Assembly: GCA_015492115.1 (NCBI GenBank) | Contig: WGFS01000097.1 | Coordinates: 1-5,699, forward strand | From: Aquificaceae bacterium | GTDB taxonomy: Bacteria; Aquificota; Aquificia; Aquificales; Aquificaceae | Reading direction: 5' to 3' | DNA: 5,699 nucleotides | Part shown: positions 4,866 through 5,699 of the stretch, piece by piece | How positions within the stretch are numbered: position 1 is the stretch's first letter | Layout: each line of letters starts with the position of its first letter | The notes under the pieces: generated by a model | Seen by the model: the letters and a program-made list of their open reading frames with translations, nothing else | What the model was told of the DNA's origin: nothing | The model's database searches: none | Position numbers and translations under genes: made by a program

Positions 4866-5699
4866 TCAGGAAGTCTTCCCTTCAAACTCTCCCCTGTTTA
4901 ACCTCTCTTTTAGGACTCTTTTGAGAACCTTTCCTGTGGCGTTCCTGGGAAGCTCCTCCATGAAGATAAACTGCCTCGGGATCTTGTAATTGGCGAGCCT
5001 GTCCTTTAGGAAACTCCTCAGCTCTGACTCGCTCAGCTCTTCACCTTCAACAGGTTTTATAAAAGCTACCGGTATCTCCCCGTGGTGGGGATCCTTCCTC
5101 CCCACAACCGCGCAGAGATCCACCCTGGGATGACTCATGAGGATCTCCTCCACCTCCCTCGGGTAGATGTTCATGCCCTTGCAGATTATAAGATCCTTCT
5201 TCCTGTCCACTATGTAGATAAAACCATCCTCGTCCACGTATCCGAGGTCTCCTGTTCTGAGCCAGCCATTTACTATGGTGTTCTCCGTCTCGTAAGGGTT
5301 GTTGTAGTAGCCCTTCATCACGCAGTCTCCCTTCACGATTATCTCCCCCACCTCTCCCGTGGGGAGCTCCATCAACTCCTCGTCCACTATCTTGACCTCG
5401 TAATCCGGGAGGGGAGGACCGACCGAGAGGGGCTTCTGCTTGTGGGGAAGGTTCACCGAGACCACCGGCGAGCACTCGCTCAAGCCGTATCCCTCCAATA
5501 GAACCGCTCTCTTGAACTTCTTTCTCATCCTCTCAAGGGTGTCCAGCGGAAGGGGAGCACCTCCCGAGACGAAGTAGCGTATGCGGTTAAACCACATGAA
5601 GTACCAGGGGAGCTTTGCCTTGGATAGAGCGTTGAAGACCTCGGGAACACCCATGAAGACGGTCACCCTTTTCAGGAGCGTCTGCTTTATCACGTTGGA
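4866..5699 (-). CDS. AMP-forming acyl-CoA synthetase (long-chain fatty acid-CoA ligase type), C-terminal half
   Basis: This is the last 277 codons of an ANL-superfamily enzyme that activates a carboxylic acid to acyl-AMP and then to its CoA thioester. Numbered from the codon at 5693, it shows VSGGAPLP (42-49), the adenylate-binding YGLSE (69-73), GWLRTGD (143-149) with its ribose-binding aspartate, DRKKDLI (163-169) at the hinge to the C-terminal domain, GMNIYPREVE (173-182) and PRNATGK (249-255), whose K255 is the catalytic lysine for adenylation. The order and spacing are normal and no motif is damaged. Full enzymes have about 500-560 residues. The phosphate-binding TSGTTG-type loop and the start lie beyond the right edge, and the frame stays open to the last base. 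The motif wording resembles FadD-like long-chain ligases, but a medium-chain or aryl substrate cannot be excluded. The ferritin-like gene follows on the same strand after 48 bases. Confidence 0.92.
   Translation of the reverse strand, partial: SNVIKQTLLKRVTVFMGVPEVFNALSKAKLPWYFMWFNRIRYFVSGGAPLPLDTLERMRKKFKRAVLLEGYGLSECSPVVSVNLPHKQKPLSVGPPLPDYEVKIVDEELMELPTGEVGEIIVKGDCVMKGYYNNPYETENTIVNGWLRTGDLGYVDEDGFIYIVDRKKDLIICKGMNIYPREVEEILMSHPRVDLCAVVGRKDPHHGEIPVAFIKPVEGEELSESELRSFLKDRLANYKIPRQFIFMEELPRNATGKVLKRVLKERLNRGEFEGKTS

Noticed and set aside
5047..5475. Minus-strand 142-codon frame within the acyl-CoA synthetase gene
   Set aside because: It is an out-of-frame reading of the same strand with Gly/Arg-rich nonsense wording, while the overlapping frame carries all the ligase motifs.

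Overview
The window comes from a Gram-negative bacterium. It encodes a complete outer-membrane efflux channel, its periplasmic adaptor and the start of its inner-membrane pump. Arginine is written mostly with AGG/AGA and isoleucine often with ATA, at moderately high GC. Together with compact, overlapping genes and strong GGAGG ribosome sites, this suggests a thermophile of the Aquificales (Hydrogenivirga/Thermocrinis-like). That placement is an inference from style and is not proven by any marker gene here.

Layout. Bases 1-3064 (minus strand) hold a tripartite RND efflux operon in the order TolC-family channel, membrane fusion protein, RND permease. Its genes overlap by four bases or are separated by four bases, and the permease runs off the left edge. 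Bases 3065-3160 are the only substantial intergenic gap and form a divergent control region. In front of the efflux operon is a good sigma70-type promoter (TTGACT, 17 bases, TATTCT). A perfect 20-base palindrome covers its spacer and -10 box, with a third half-site next to it. This is the layout expected of a repressor-controlled efflux operon, but no regulator gene lies in the window.

On the plus strand, 3161-3967 is a DUF815-type AAA+ ATPase with all the core ATPase motifs and no assigned role. It converges with, and overlaps by 14 bases, a minus-strand gene (3954-4817) for a protein made of two fused ferritin-like four-helix domains. The first has a full di-iron ligand set; the second appears to have lost one glutamate. 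Upstream of that, 48 bases away on the same strand, is the C-terminal half of an AMP-forming acyl-CoA synthetase (4866-5699), cut by the right edge.

How they may work together. The three left-hand genes clearly build one envelope-spanning pump whose substrate cannot be read from this fragment. The AAA+, ferritin-like and acyl-CoA ligase genes are neighbours with no demonstrated link. The points most worth following are the efflux operator, the asymmetric double ferritin-like protein, and the DUF815 ATPase, whose promoter lies beside that operator. No RNA gene, mobile element, CRISPR array or convincing intrinsic terminator was seen.
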